Source: Scenedesmus sp. ARA3 (taxonomy: Eukaryota > Chlorophyta > Chlorophyceae > Sphaeropleales > Scenedesmaceae). Taken from it: a DNA stretch of 64,000 nucleotides. The notes beneath the pieces were generated by a model that made no database searches, was not told where the DNA came from, and saw only the letters and a program-made list of their open reading frames with translations. A program made the translations under genes and the position numbers. Position 1 is the stretch's first letter; each line of letters opens with the position of its first letter. The stretch lies in the NCBI GenBank assembly GCA_004335835.1, contig RWJK01001811.1:82829-146828 (forward strand), in the 5' to 3' direction. Shown here in pieces: positions 34,343 to 44,574 of the stretch.

Positions 34343-37300
34343 TCTGGCGCGGGCGCCCGCCTGCCTGCACTGCCTGCCTGCTGGCGAGGGCGCTGACATG
34401 CGGCGCCGTGCTTGCTGAGTCTGCGTACGTGCTGCCTGCGCGCAGGCGGGTGAGGGCGCTGACGTGTGGGACGTGTGCCGCAGCGGGCTTGCTCTTGCAG
34501 CTGTGAGCAGAGCACTGCGCTTGCTGAACTCCCTCCGCAAATCTCGCACGCTCGCTGAGCGCTGTGCTTGCTGAGTCTGCGTACGTGCTGTGTATGCTGC
34601 CTGCGCGCAGGCGGGCGAGGGCGCTGACGTGTGGGACGTGTGCCGCAGCGGGCTGGGACTGTACCTGGTGCAGCAGGCGCTCAGCAGCATGGGCAGCAGC
34701 ATTGCTGCGGCCAGCGAGCCGGGCCGCGGCAGCAGCTTCTGCTTCGAGCTGCCGCTGGCGGACAGCGAGTGCGAGAGCGAGAGCGAGATGGAGACCGATA
34801 TGTTCAGCGAGGCGGGCAGGTGAGGCAGCAGCAGCAGTAGCAGCAGCAGCAGCGGCAGCAGCAGGCATGCTCAGCAGGTCGGTCAGGTGCAGGCCAGCAC
34901 TTGCAGCGACCGGAGATGCAGCGCATACGTCTTTATGGCGCTCCCATTGTAACAAGTGGTGCACCTGAGCATGTGTGTCAGTTTGGGGTCCTTGGAAGGA
35001 ATGCCGCGCATCATAGCTGTACCCGCAGCGCAGCAAGCTGCTCCACAGCGTGCTTGAACGCGTCATCAGGGGCAGCAGCTGCATCTGCACATGGTGTTCA
35101 ATGGCTTCACGCACCCCTATTGGCTGCTGAGTTGTGTTACATATGTGTTACGTATGTGTCACATATGTGTTACGTTCATTGCTGCTGCAGCCTACGCGCC
35201 AGCCTGGAGCTGGCTGACCTTGAGGGCCCAGGAGCGCGGGCAGCAGCGCCACGCAGCATGTTTGCGCCAGATCCTTTGCAGGTAGGATGTGCAGCCACGT
35301 ACCCGCTGCCGCCATGACGTGCCAGATAAATGCTTGCCAGCACCAACACAGGAGCTGAGCAGTCACGTCAGCCACAAGTCACTGGTGCAAGCGTTCACGA
35401 GCTCTCCCCAGCACTCACACCGCGTGTGCTGCAGTACCCACACATGTTTGACGGCACTCTCTCGTGTCTCACCCACCCATGTTTCACAGCATCCTACTTT
35501 GCCACGTCGCTTGTGTGGTCTGTATCTGTGGCATCAGGCCAGCTACCTTACTCACTTGTAGCTGTGCCTTGCGCCGCACTTGCTGCAGTTCGGCGGGTCC
35601 AAGCACACTTCTGGCGACCTTTTGTCCACGCCAGCAGCAACAGCAGGCGGGCCGCGCCTGGGCTCCTTTTTGGGTAGCAGCAGCAGCGCACACCAAGGGC
35701 TGGCAGCAGCAACAGACAGCAGCACTGCAGCAAGCAGCACTTGCGGCTCCGGGGAGCAAGAGGCGACAGCAGCAGCAGCAAGCAACACTAGTGCAGCTGC
35801 TTCTGCATCAGCACAGGCGGAGTGCAGCCAGCAGCAGGCACTGACGGCAAGGGCCAGCGAGGGTACAGCAGCAGCGCAAGAGCAGGCTGCTGGCAGCCCT
35901 GATGCTGCTGCTGGTGGGGTGCTGCCAATGAAGCCTTGCCATCGCAGCGTGCATGGCGGCGTCATCCAGGTGGGCTTGGAGCCAGAGCCAGCAGCAACTC
36001 CAGGGCATGTGTGAGTAGCGGCAGCCAGCAGCAGCTCCAGGGCATGTGTGAGCAGCAGCAGCCAGCAGCAGCTCCAGGGCATGTGTGAGCAGCAGCAGCC
36101 AGCGGCTGGATGCTGCCGCTCAGCAGCTGTCATGTGACGCCGGCTGCGCTGTGCGTGCTGCTGCAGCTGCTACCACTGCCACTGTGTGTTGCTGCCTGTC
36201 GCTGCATGCCACTGCTTGCCACTGCATGCCCACTCAGCTGCAGGCGCCTAGCCACCTGCAAGCCAGCGCAATGCATCAACGTGCGCCGCCGCTGAAAGGT
36301 TCTAGTTTGTCTGCAGCCGTATCCCAACGCTTGTATCATTAAAGTGCGCACGTAATCTGCATGTTGCGTATGGCTGCAGGTGCTGTCTGTCGATGACGAC
36401 CCAGTCAACCAGCTAGTGGCCAGCACTGCGCTGCGCAGCCACAAGTGGGAGGTTGTCAAGTGCATGAGTGGCGCCGAGGTAGGGCATGAACGTGCTTGGC
36501 CATTCACCAGTTACGGCTGCAGTGTGCCGATGGCAATACTGCATTCCAAGCTGTCTTAGACAGCGGCCGCTGGCGGGTTCTATGTGCAGACATCAGAGTC
36601 AGAGTGGCAGTCTCCTGGCGCCCACTCCTGCATGCTTGCACTTACTCAGGTCCAGGGTTGCCGCGCTTAAAAGTTCAATTCATTTTGCAAGCGGCATGCA
36701 TGCCGCTCCCTCCCACATCCGTGCTAGCTGCTAGCCCACCAGCAGCACTACGTGGCTGAACTGGGTACTGCTGGAGGTGATGCAGCGCCGCTGATGCGCG
36801 GCCTGTTGCAACAGCTGCGCAGTGTTGCTGGCGTTATGGTGCAGCGACGTGCTTGCACTGATGCTGACGCACTACAGCCTGATGCATGCTGACGTGTATA
36901 ATCTGCAGGCGCTGGCCTATCTGGAGCGTAGCTGTGCAGTGTTGCCGGACCTGGTGCTGCTGGACGTGATGATGCCCGCCATGAGCGGCTACGAGGTGGC
37001 GGCACGCCTGCGCACCAGCTACCCCAGCAGCCTGCTGCCCATCATCATGGTGAGCGCGTGCCTTGATACGCTGAACGTTTTCATTATGCTGTGGATGTGG
37101 GTGTTGCGTCTTTGTGGCGAGGTGGCGGCGCGCCTGCGCACCAGCTACCCCAGCAGCCTGTTGCCCATCATCATGGTAAGCGCGTGAAACTGTTTGATTG
37201 CGTCAGTTTGTGCGCGAGTGAGTGACAGACACTGGCATCATCATGGTGAGCGCTCGTGTTGTTGTGTTCTGCGTCTGCTGTGGCTGTTGGTTGTGTGTCG

Positions 37301-40300
37301 CTGTGTCAATTCCTGCGCACCAACTGCCACAGCAGCTACCTCATAGGGCGAGCAGTCCTTCATCACGGTGAGCGCACGCCTTCAGATCACAGGTGTGTTT
37401 GTCTTGTGTTCTTATGGTTGCTCTGATTTTATATGGAGGTTTGGTGCTGTGCCCGCGCACCAACTGCTCGTCCACCCTGCCGCCGATCACCTTGATGGTG
37501 AGCATGCGCTGCTGGTGTTGGCGTTTGTTGCTTTCCATGTGTTTGCTTGTTGCCTGCTGCATGCCTGCTGCCTGTCAGGATGGCCAGAGTCTGATGCTGG
37601 GAATGTTGGTGTCCACGTTCTGTTGATGTCTGTGCCACAGCACCCTGATGTGCACTCGCTCGTGTTGGTGCGTGCCACTGGTGCGCGTGCACTGCATGCG
37701 TTGGTGAAGAGTGTTGTTCTGTTTACATGCGCGCGCGTGCGCGTGGATGCACATGTGTGTTCCTTCTGCATGCGCGTCCGTGCTCATGTGTGTGATGGTT
37801 TGACAATTTGTGAGCGCAGCGCGCATGCCTCTGCCTGCAGCTGTTGCACATGTGTGCAAGCGCAGAGCTGTGTGCAAGTGCGCGCGCGGGAATGTGTGTA
37901 TGTGCCTGCAACAATGTTTGTGCGTGCGCGGGCTTTTGTGTATGTGCGCACGCTTGCGCGTGGTGTCGTGATTGTTATCTTTGCAGTGCAACGCGTGCAC
38001 GCATGTGATGCTCAAGAGCTGCAGTTGATGCACGTGTATGAGGGTGACGTGCTTATTTCGTGTGCACATTGGTGCTTGCATGTGCGTGCATAATATATGT
38101 GCATGCGAGCATGCTGTCGCGTGCTTTTATGTGTGCATTGTTTGCTTTGGCAGGTGCATGCAACGCGTGTGCACACACAGGCATTTTTGCGTCATCTATT
38201 CAGTGATGCCTGTTTGTGCAGCTGCTTGTTTGCTTGCGCGCGTGGGTGCGTATGTGTGTACGTGTACTCCTTGTGCATGCGGTCCCGTGCGCATGTTCAG
38301 GCATCTGCAATGTTGACTAAGGAATTTGTGCGCGCATGCGTTGCGCGCTGGGCATGATACCTATAGCTGCAAGTGATGCATGCATGCACTCTTTTGTGTG
38401 CCGTGCAGTGCATGTGAAGTGCTTGTTGGTGTTCACGCGGGCTCCCTGGCGTGAGCAATACATGCTTGCATGCATTGCATGTTTATGCATGTTTGCTTGA
38501 GCGTGACTGCATGATTGTGCAGATGAATTCCTGGTGCATCCGCATCCGCGTGCGTTCTCATGCGTGTGCAATGTTTGCAGCAAAACGGTGCGCGCATGCA
38601 AGCGTTTTTTATGCTTCCAAACGCGTGCGTGTTGCGGTGATGCCTGCGCCGCAGTCGGTGACTGATGCGTGTTCTAGCAAGGTTGAAGTGCTTGTTTGCA
38701 TGCTTGCATGCGCACATGGACACTCTCTTGTTTGTCTGTGTGTGCGCGCATGCACACAAGCACTTCACTGGCATTGCGCGCATCTTGTGTCGACACCTGC
38801 TTCACTACACGCGTGGACGTGTTGCACACACATGTTTCACGAGCACAATGCACTTGCGAGAGCACGTGCCGATCTATAGACATGCGCGTAACGGTCTCGT
38901 GCGTGCGCGCCCACCCTTATGCTGTCTTGTGTTTGCAACATCTGGTTTACAACTTGCACAGCGTGCATACGCCCCAGGTTATGGCTATGCTCACAATTGT
39001 TGCTTGCGCGCTTGTATCCCTATGCGCGCGCGCTCGAAAGTACACTCGTAACAGTTTGTGTTGAACTGATTGCAAGCGTGTTTGCCTATATTCACAACTG
39101 GCGCGGGTGTGCGCTAATGGGGTGCTTGTCGCATGCACACACACGTGCATGGAAAGGTTGCGCATGTGTGTGGGTGCGCGCGCGCGTGGTACCAATTGCT
39201 GTCATACGCGTGCGCGCATCCCACATGAGCACCTGCTCATGCCTATGCAAGCAACTGATGTGCGCGTGTGCAGGTGAAGTGTTTGCATGCGCGTGAGAGC
39301 GCGTGGACGTGTGTACGTGGATTTGCGTACGCGCACGCATTTAGTTCTGCTGTCATTGCTTGCGCGCAGCGCGAGTATGCCAGTTGTCTGTGTGTCAGCG
39401 ATTGAAACAGTGTATGCGTGCGAAGTTCTTGTTGTCGCAATATGCCATGCTGACGTGCACAGGCGTGCATGCGATGCTCATCCATGTGCGCGAGTGCGCG
39501 AGCATGCTGACATGCACGTGATTTGTCATCGCACGCGTACGGATGCAAACGCGCGCTTGTGTCAATGCCGTGCGATTGAAGTTGCAGCTGTCATGCGCGC
39601 TTGTGTGCAGATGAAGGCGCTTTTGGCTTGTGTGCTTGCGCGCGCGTAGCTTGCTCGTGGATGAGCACGTGTGTTACTGTGTACTCATGCTCTTGCGCGC
39701 GCAGCGTTTGCTTTGAAACGCGTGCGCACACCGCACATCTGTACATTGCGGTGTATGCAGCTCCTGATTTGTCCACGGGTGAAGTGCTTTGGTACATGCG
39801 CGCTGCGTGTGTGGATGCGCTTGAGTTTTGGGTGCTTACGCGTGTGCTTTGGCGCGTACAGCGGTTGCTCTGAAACATGCGCTCACACCATATACGCGTT
39901 TGTTGACTGAGACTCTTCAACTCATCAGGAACTCTTTTGATGTTGCGTTGTGCTTGTGTGCATGCACGCCTGGATGCGGGTGCGTCTTCCTTCCCTTGCA
40001 TGCGTGCACCCTGCGCTCGTGCACGTGTTTATTTTGCGAGATTCTGGCAACTCAATCGGGAGTCTGCGGGCGGGATGTGTGCGGGCGAATTGCTTGCGTA
40101 CATGCGCACGTGGATGCATGAGTTTGTCTGTGGTTATGTGTGTGCTTGCTCAATGGTCTGCTGCGAAAGCGTGCATGCGCTCATGGGGCGTCCGTTGATC
40201 GCTACGCCTGCAGCGTACCAGGGGTCGTGTGGGCAAAGCACTTCTCTGCGCAACAATGCATCACGTTGAGTGCGTGCGCTGTGCGTGCGCGTGTTCAATG

Positions 40301-43300
40301 CCTGTACCTGCAAACCATGTGCTTGCATGCGCGCAAGAGTTATGCATGTATCTTGGGGCATCTGCCTGCGTTCCTCTGAATGCAGCTGTATGCAGTTGCA
40401 CTTCACTGTGGCGAGGCAGGCATCCCTAACCCGTCCCTAAGTTGTCCCTAGCCGCCCCTAAGTGCTGCAGTGGCTTGTGCACGTAATTGTACATCAGACC
40501 CCGCACACCAACGCTCTATGAGCCGCTGCATGGGACACTCTGCCCCCGCCCTGTTCCGTGTTCCCTCCAAACCTTTTCCCGCCGCCCTACCCCTGTCACC
40601 GTCTCTCGTTGCCACCACTCAACGCCTTGCCAGGTTTCAGCCAAAACCGAGGAGGCAGACATAGTGCAGGGCCTGCGCTGCGGTGCCGATGACTACATAA
40701 CCAAGCCCTTCAAGCGCGCCGAGCTCGCCGCACGCATCCGCGCACACATCCGCGCACGCGACGCGTTTGCGCAGCAGCAGGCGGCGGAGCAGGCGTGGCT
40801 CATGCAGCACAACCTGCTGCCGCCCAACGTGCAGCGCAAGCTGCGGGCAGGCGAGACTGTTATTGCCGAGAGCCACCCGCAAGCCACTGTGCTGTGGGCA
40901 GAGGTGGTCGGCGGCCTCACAGGCAGCGTCAGCCCTGCTGCAGCCAGCTCAGCAACACCACCAGGGCAGCAGCAGCAACAGCAGCCAGAGCAGCTTGTGG
41001 GCACACATGCTGGCAGCCTGCAGCAGCAGCAGCAGCAGCATGGCGGCATGGACGGCAGGGCTGCTGCCGGCCGGGCTTCCTGTGAGCGTGTGCTGAGCCC
41101 AGCTGAGGCTGTGGTCACGCTGAACAGCCTATACACCACGTGGGAGGAGCTGTGCGGCCAGCGGGTGAGAGCTGCAGCGTTTTGGAGTGCCTGCATGCAC
41201 ACTTGCTGAAGTTTTTTGCTGCTGCTGTACTGGTAGATGTTATAAGCTGTTCATTGCAAGCGTGCCTGCAGCTGCAGCGGCTCGCAACCTGCCAGAGCAG
41301 CCTGTTGGGCGCGTGTCGCCTGGTGGACGCTCATCTGACATCTTGATGTGCTTGTGCTGCATTGGAACACTAGTGCATGCTGATGCACATTGTCGTGTCT
41401 GCGCGTCATGCTCGGCACGGCACGGGGCTTCAGCTGCAGCCATCTGTGCAACACCTGTGTCACAGCACACGACCCTGCAACACCTGTGTCGCACATTTGC
41501 TGCTGCAGCTGCGGCTGTGTGCCTGTCTACTGCCTCCTCTCTAAGGCATGCTGGCCATGGACTTCAGCGGCAGCACCTTGGGCAGGCCTGTGCTGCGTGG
41601 AACCGACCCTGCATGTGCATTCTTCCTTTTTCTGTGGTGCAACATGCTCCAGACGGAATCACCTAACCAGGCGCATGCTGTCCTGACACTGCATGCACGT
41701 TCCTGTCGTCTTCTTCTGCAAATGCTGCAGGATGTGCTTGGCGTAGACTTCAGCGGCAGCACCTTTGTGGCTGTGTCAGGTCATGATGACAACCCCGGCC
41801 ACCTGGGCCACATGCTGGCCACTGCAGAGGCCATGCTGGGAGTGGCAGCAGCCATGGCAGCACAGCACGAGGGCTGCAGCCTGTCTGTGCGGCTGGGCTT
41901 GCACACGGGGCCGATCACCACAGGTGCGGCGCAGGCTCAGGGTTGGCTAGTTGTGATCAGGGTAGGGTCTCGCAGCTGCCAGGGTTGGCATGGCATTTGC
42001 ACGCATGCCCATGCCGTGCTAGGCAACGCACACAGGCGGCGGGGCTGGTGTGCATGCTGCGTACAAAGCACATTCACCCTGCACTGCTACTGAGGCGCAG
42101 CAACACCTGCCTGTCGGCTGCTGAGGCACTGCGTCATCTCCCTGCTCCCATTGCCGTCATTCGATCCAAGTCGGGCTGTGCTCCCATCGCGTGTCTCACA
42201 AGTCATTTGCTGCTGTGTGTGCAGGCCTTGTGGGCAGCAAGGCAGTGAAGCTTGTGCTCATGGGTGATACAGTAGAGGTGGCAAGGCTGCTGGCCAGCAG
42301 CGGCTGCCCACTCGGCCTGCACATCAGCGCACCTGTGTATGAGGCGCTAGGAGGCAGCAGCGGCCTGGCTGCGGCAGCTATGCCATGGACGCTGCAGGCA
42401 CTCCCCGGCAGCAGCGCGCGGCAGCACACCTACCTGCTGCCGAGTGCAGCATGTGCTGCGGCTGCAGCTGCGTGGGGTTCTGGCCTGGAAGAGCAGCAGC
42501 AGGGCAGCAGCCTGCTGGCCCTGCAGGGCAGGCAGGACTCCAGCAGCTGCACATTCCTGTCCACAGCAGCAGCAGCTGCAGCGCAGCTGCAGCAGCAGGC
42601 GGCTGCTGCAGCAGCTGCTGGCGCGGGGGCACAGGGGTCACATGCTGCAGGCGCAGCCGCAGATCCTGCCCTGGCTGCCACCACTGACTGCACTGGCAGC
42701 GGCAGCCGAGCGCAGGTGGCCCTGCTGCCATCGCTGACTAGTCAAGCAGCCACAGCTTCCGCCTCTGCAGACGCAGCAGCAGCTGCTGCTGCTAAGAACA
42801 GCGTCAGCTGCACAGCAGCAGGCACAGCGACACCTGACGTGTCGGATGCCCCTCATGCTGCCACTGCTACTGCAGCAGCCACAGACGCCTTGGCTACAGA
42901 GCGGCAGCAGCAGCAGCAGGCAAATGTACCGCCTGGTACCTCTGCGCTACAGACTGCCACCAAAGGGGCGGGGGCAGTGGTGGTCTGCACAGCTTTGCCT
43001 GCACCCGCACCATGCGGCTCTGTTGGCTTCATTGGCACTGCTGGCAGGTCCAGCAGAGACAAAGGCGCGGCGGTGGCTTATGGCGAGGTGGCAGTCGGGC
43101 CTAGCAGTGCTTCAACTGCAGCAACAGCGGCAGCAGCGGCACCGGGTATTGCTCAGCGCAGTTCGTCGCTGAGTGTGCAAAACTGGTTGCTGGTGAGCAC
43201 CCCTGCTGTGGCTCTGCTGTAGCTCAGTGCACGTGCTGACAATGTTGCAGGTTGCAGGTTGTGCATGTCCATGCACGCATGCTCTTGCCTGCATTATGAT

Positions 43301-43683
43301 CTGGCTAGCTGTGGGCAGCTATCGCACAGTGCGTCTCTCATGTGTTCAACATGCAGTGCTGTTCACAGCTTCCGCTGTTTGCTGGCTTGCAGGCATCAGC
43401 GCAGCAGGCGCCAAGCACCAACAGCAGCAACACGTCACAGCCTGCAGCTGGCGAGGATACCAGCAGCAAGTCACAATCAACAAGTACGGCAGCACGCGCT
43501 GCCGCTGCAGCCAGGCGCAGCATTGGGGCCTCCGGCTCCGTGCATGGCAGCGTGCATGGCGGCGGCAGCATGTTGGGGCTGCTTGCTCCTGCCTCTCCTG
43601 CTGTAGGCAGCAGCAAGGAAGCAGGGTCTGCTGCCGCTGAAGCTCGTTTGGCAGTGCAGCAGTTTGGCGCCTGGGACCAGCAG

Positions 43684-43714
<31 letters not shown>

Positions 43715-44574
43715 TGAGCACAGCCTTGCTGCAGCAGCTGGGCGACGAGCGGCGCCAGCTGCAGCAGCAGCTGCTTGCAGCCAGCCAGCAGTGTGCTGCG
43801 GCAGTGGCTGAGCTGGGCTGCTTGCGGCAGCAGCTGCAGGAGACGCAGCACGAGGCCGCCAGCAAGAGCAGCCTGGTGGAGTCGCTGCGGCAGCAGCTCA
43901 GCAGCGCAGTGGTACGTGCACACCTAGCAGATTGCTGGCGTGCGCTTGCAACAATGAAATTCCAGCTGAGCAGCGCCTTGGGCTCAGGCGGGCAGCAGCC
44001 GCAGCTGCTGAGCGGCCCATTGCAGCTGGCAGTCCTGCAGCAGGTGCTGCTGGCGGCACAGCAGGGCCCTGGAGCTGCTGTGCCGCAGCAGCTGCTGCAG
44101 CAACCAGTCCCTGCAGTAGCTGCTGCAGGCTGTGCGCTACCCAGCAACCCAGCTCAGCTGTGCGGTGCAGCGCAGCTTAGTGGTGGTGCAGCTGCTGCTG
44201 CTGCTGCGTATGGTGTTGCGGGTTCCGCAGCTGCTGGCGCGTCTGCGGCTGCACTCACCGCTGATGTCGAGGCGGCAGTTGTGTTGCTGCAGATGCAGCA
44301 GGTCATTGCCCAGGCAGCTCAGACGGGTGCTCTGTCTCTGCAGCAACAGCAACAACTGCTGTTGCTAGCAGGGCTGTTGCAGCCGCAGCCGCAGCCACCT
44401 AGCAGTGCTGGGTCGCAGCAGCAGCTAGCATTGCAACTGGCAGCCAGTTTGCTGGGGCAGCAGCAGGCGGCTGGTAGTAGCGACGCAGTGCTTGCCACAG
44501 GGAGCCAGGTTCAAGACACACTGCCATCTGGTGGCAGCCCGCACATGCCACAGAGGAGAAGCAGCATCCATTGA
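27850..44574 (+). CDS. opsin-histidine kinase-receiver-cyclase fusion
   Basis: Membrane photoreceptor of the green-algal histidine-kinase-rhodopsin / two-component cyclase-opsin type. Exons: 27850-28089, 28597-28799, 29250-29418, 29842-30054, 30498-30622, 31787-31887, 32683-32858, 33181-33312, 33635-33796, 34611-34819, 35191-35281, 35589-35969, 36380-36478, 36909-37049, 40634-41164, 41731-41923, 42225-43192, 43393-44574. Every junction is phase-compatible; total 5316 nt, 1771 residues. Order: N-terminal hydrophobic segment, seven-helix opsin (about 85-300), kinase (330-560), variable linker, receiver (735-845), class III cyclase homology (875-1105), Ala/Gln-rich tail with a coiled coil. Light sensing by retinal on K286 should signal through the attached modules, but kinase and cyclase both lack key residues, so output activity is doubtful. 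The start is the first in-frame ATG; M33 is an alternative. Introns contain many copies of exon edges. Confidence 0.9.
29137..29242. repeat. GCT tract abutting a 3' splice site
   Basis: About 35 GCT triplets with few interruptions end at the acceptor of opsin exon 3 (GCGTGCAG|C, exon from 29250). The tract may act as pyrimidine tract. Confidence 0.9.
30156..30420. repeat. 75-bp tandem repeat before opsin exon 5
   Basis: Units start near 30156, 30231 and 30306, with a partial one near 30373. Each contains GCTGTGGGGCGCTG, a copy of the start of exon 5 (GTGCTGTGGGGCGCTGCCGA at 30498). The 5' edge of the retinal-Lys exon has therefore been duplicated into the preceding intron. Confidence 0.85.
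30593..31080. repeat. tandem copies of the opsin exon 5 3' edge
   Basis: The true exon end GAGCTGATGGGCGTGCTGGA|CAG (to 30622) recurs at about 30698, 30813, 30930 and 31045. Each copy keeps an intact CAG|GTGGGC donor. Spacing is about 100-118 bp and the copies carry scattered substitutions. Confidence 0.9.
31840..32340. repeat. three tandem copies of the H-box exon 3' part
   Basis: The true exon 6 end (to 31887) is followed by two copies at about 32075-32128 and 32272-32325 in a unit of about 197 bp. They would encode ALTHDLRAPINGMLG and ALTHELRAPIKGMLG. Each retains the CTAG|GTGCG donor but lacks the first half of exon 6. Confidence 0.9.
33760..34102. repeat. copies of the kinase exon 9 3' edge
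   Basis: The true end CTGGCACAGGCCCTGGACCC...CAGCAG|GTGAGG (to 33796) recurs almost exactly at 33941-33972 and weakly at about 34055-34102, all with a donor. Confidence 0.85.
34300..34342. repeat. (CCTG)n microsatellite
   Basis: About eleven CCTG/GCCT units lie in the intron between kinase exons 9 and 10. Confidence 0.9.
34381..34660. repeat. copies of the kinase exon 10 5' edge
   Basis: The true acceptor and exon start (CGCGCAG|GCGGGCGAGGGCGC at 34611) has a close upstream copy at about 34418-34488, including GACGTGTGGGACGTGTGCCG. A weaker copy lies at about 34381-34402. Confidence 0.85.
35990..36105. repeat. 39-bp tandem repeat, three units
   Basis: The unit CAGCTCCAGGGCATGTGTGA-GCAGCAGCAGCCAG is repeated three times in the intron following linker exon 12. 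Confidence 0.85.
36993..37508. repeat. graded copies of the receiver exon 14 3' edge
   Basis: The true end (GAGGTGGCGGCACGCCTGCG ... CATCATCATG|GTGAGC, to 37049) is followed by a nearly exact copy at 37118-37185. Increasingly diverged ones follow at about 37222-37250, 37312-37378 and 37452-37508. Each ends in ATG/ACG|GTRAGC. Confidence 0.88.
37650..40400. repeat. alternating TGCG/CGCA-rich intron block
   Basis: About 2.7 kb of intron 14 is dominated by TGCGCG, GCATGC, GTGTGC and CGCGTG words with very few CAG/CTG triplets, unlike the sequence either side. Long open frames here are by-products of this composition and are not genes. Confidence 0.8.
40818..42360 (+). other. class III nucleotidyl cyclase homology domain
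   Basis: Exons 15-17. LLPPNVQRKLRAGETVIAES starts the domain, followed by VLWAEVVGG, a low-complexity insert, LNSLYTTWEEL, VLGVDFSGSTFVAVSG, LGLHTGPITTG and MGDTVEVARLLASSG. Against active guanylyl cyclases, metal Asp 1 is Glu904, the specificity Glu is Asp997, metal Asp 2 is Ser1001, the transition-state Asn is Glu1073 and Arg is Leu1077. The fold motifs are clear but the catalytic set is degraded. Confidence 0.85.
41557..41590. repeat. copy of the cyclase exon 16 start
   Basis: GACTTCAGCGGCAGCACCTT occurs here and again at 41748-41767 inside exon 16, about 190 bp apart. The upstream copy is intronic. Confidence 0.85.

Larger units (their letters stand above)
31787..34819 (+). other. histidine kinase module (H, N, G1, F, G2 boxes)
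   Basis: Exons 6-10. The H-box ALSHELRAPINGML carries His340. The second dimerisation helix is in exon 7. GDSTRLMQ-VLLNLVCTCLKF (exons 8-9) is the N-box, where the Mg-ATP Asn of NLxxNAxKF is Thr461. G1 is VADTGQGIP (D488), the F-box is ALDPFQQ, G2 is SGLGLYLV (520-527), and the domain closes with SSFCFELPL. Loss of the N-box Asn suggests weak or no kinase activity. Confidence 0.88.
36380..40756 (+). other. response-regulator receiver module
   Basis: Encoded by exons 13, 14 and the start of 15. VLSVDDDPVNQ carries the acidic pair (D739-D741). LVLLDVMMPAMSGYEV has the phospho-acceptor Asp786. PIIMVSAKTEEAD holds Ser816, and GADDYITKPF the conserved Lys838. All signature residues are present, so the receiver itself looks competent. 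The intron inside it, 37050-40633, is the longest of the gene. Confidence 0.9.

Noticed and set aside
37360..40430. Many long frames rich in His, Cys, Arg and Val
   Set aside because: They come from the alternating TGCG/CGCA composition of the intron, which lacks stops by chance. No domain is visible, and the receiver domain splices cleanly across the block.
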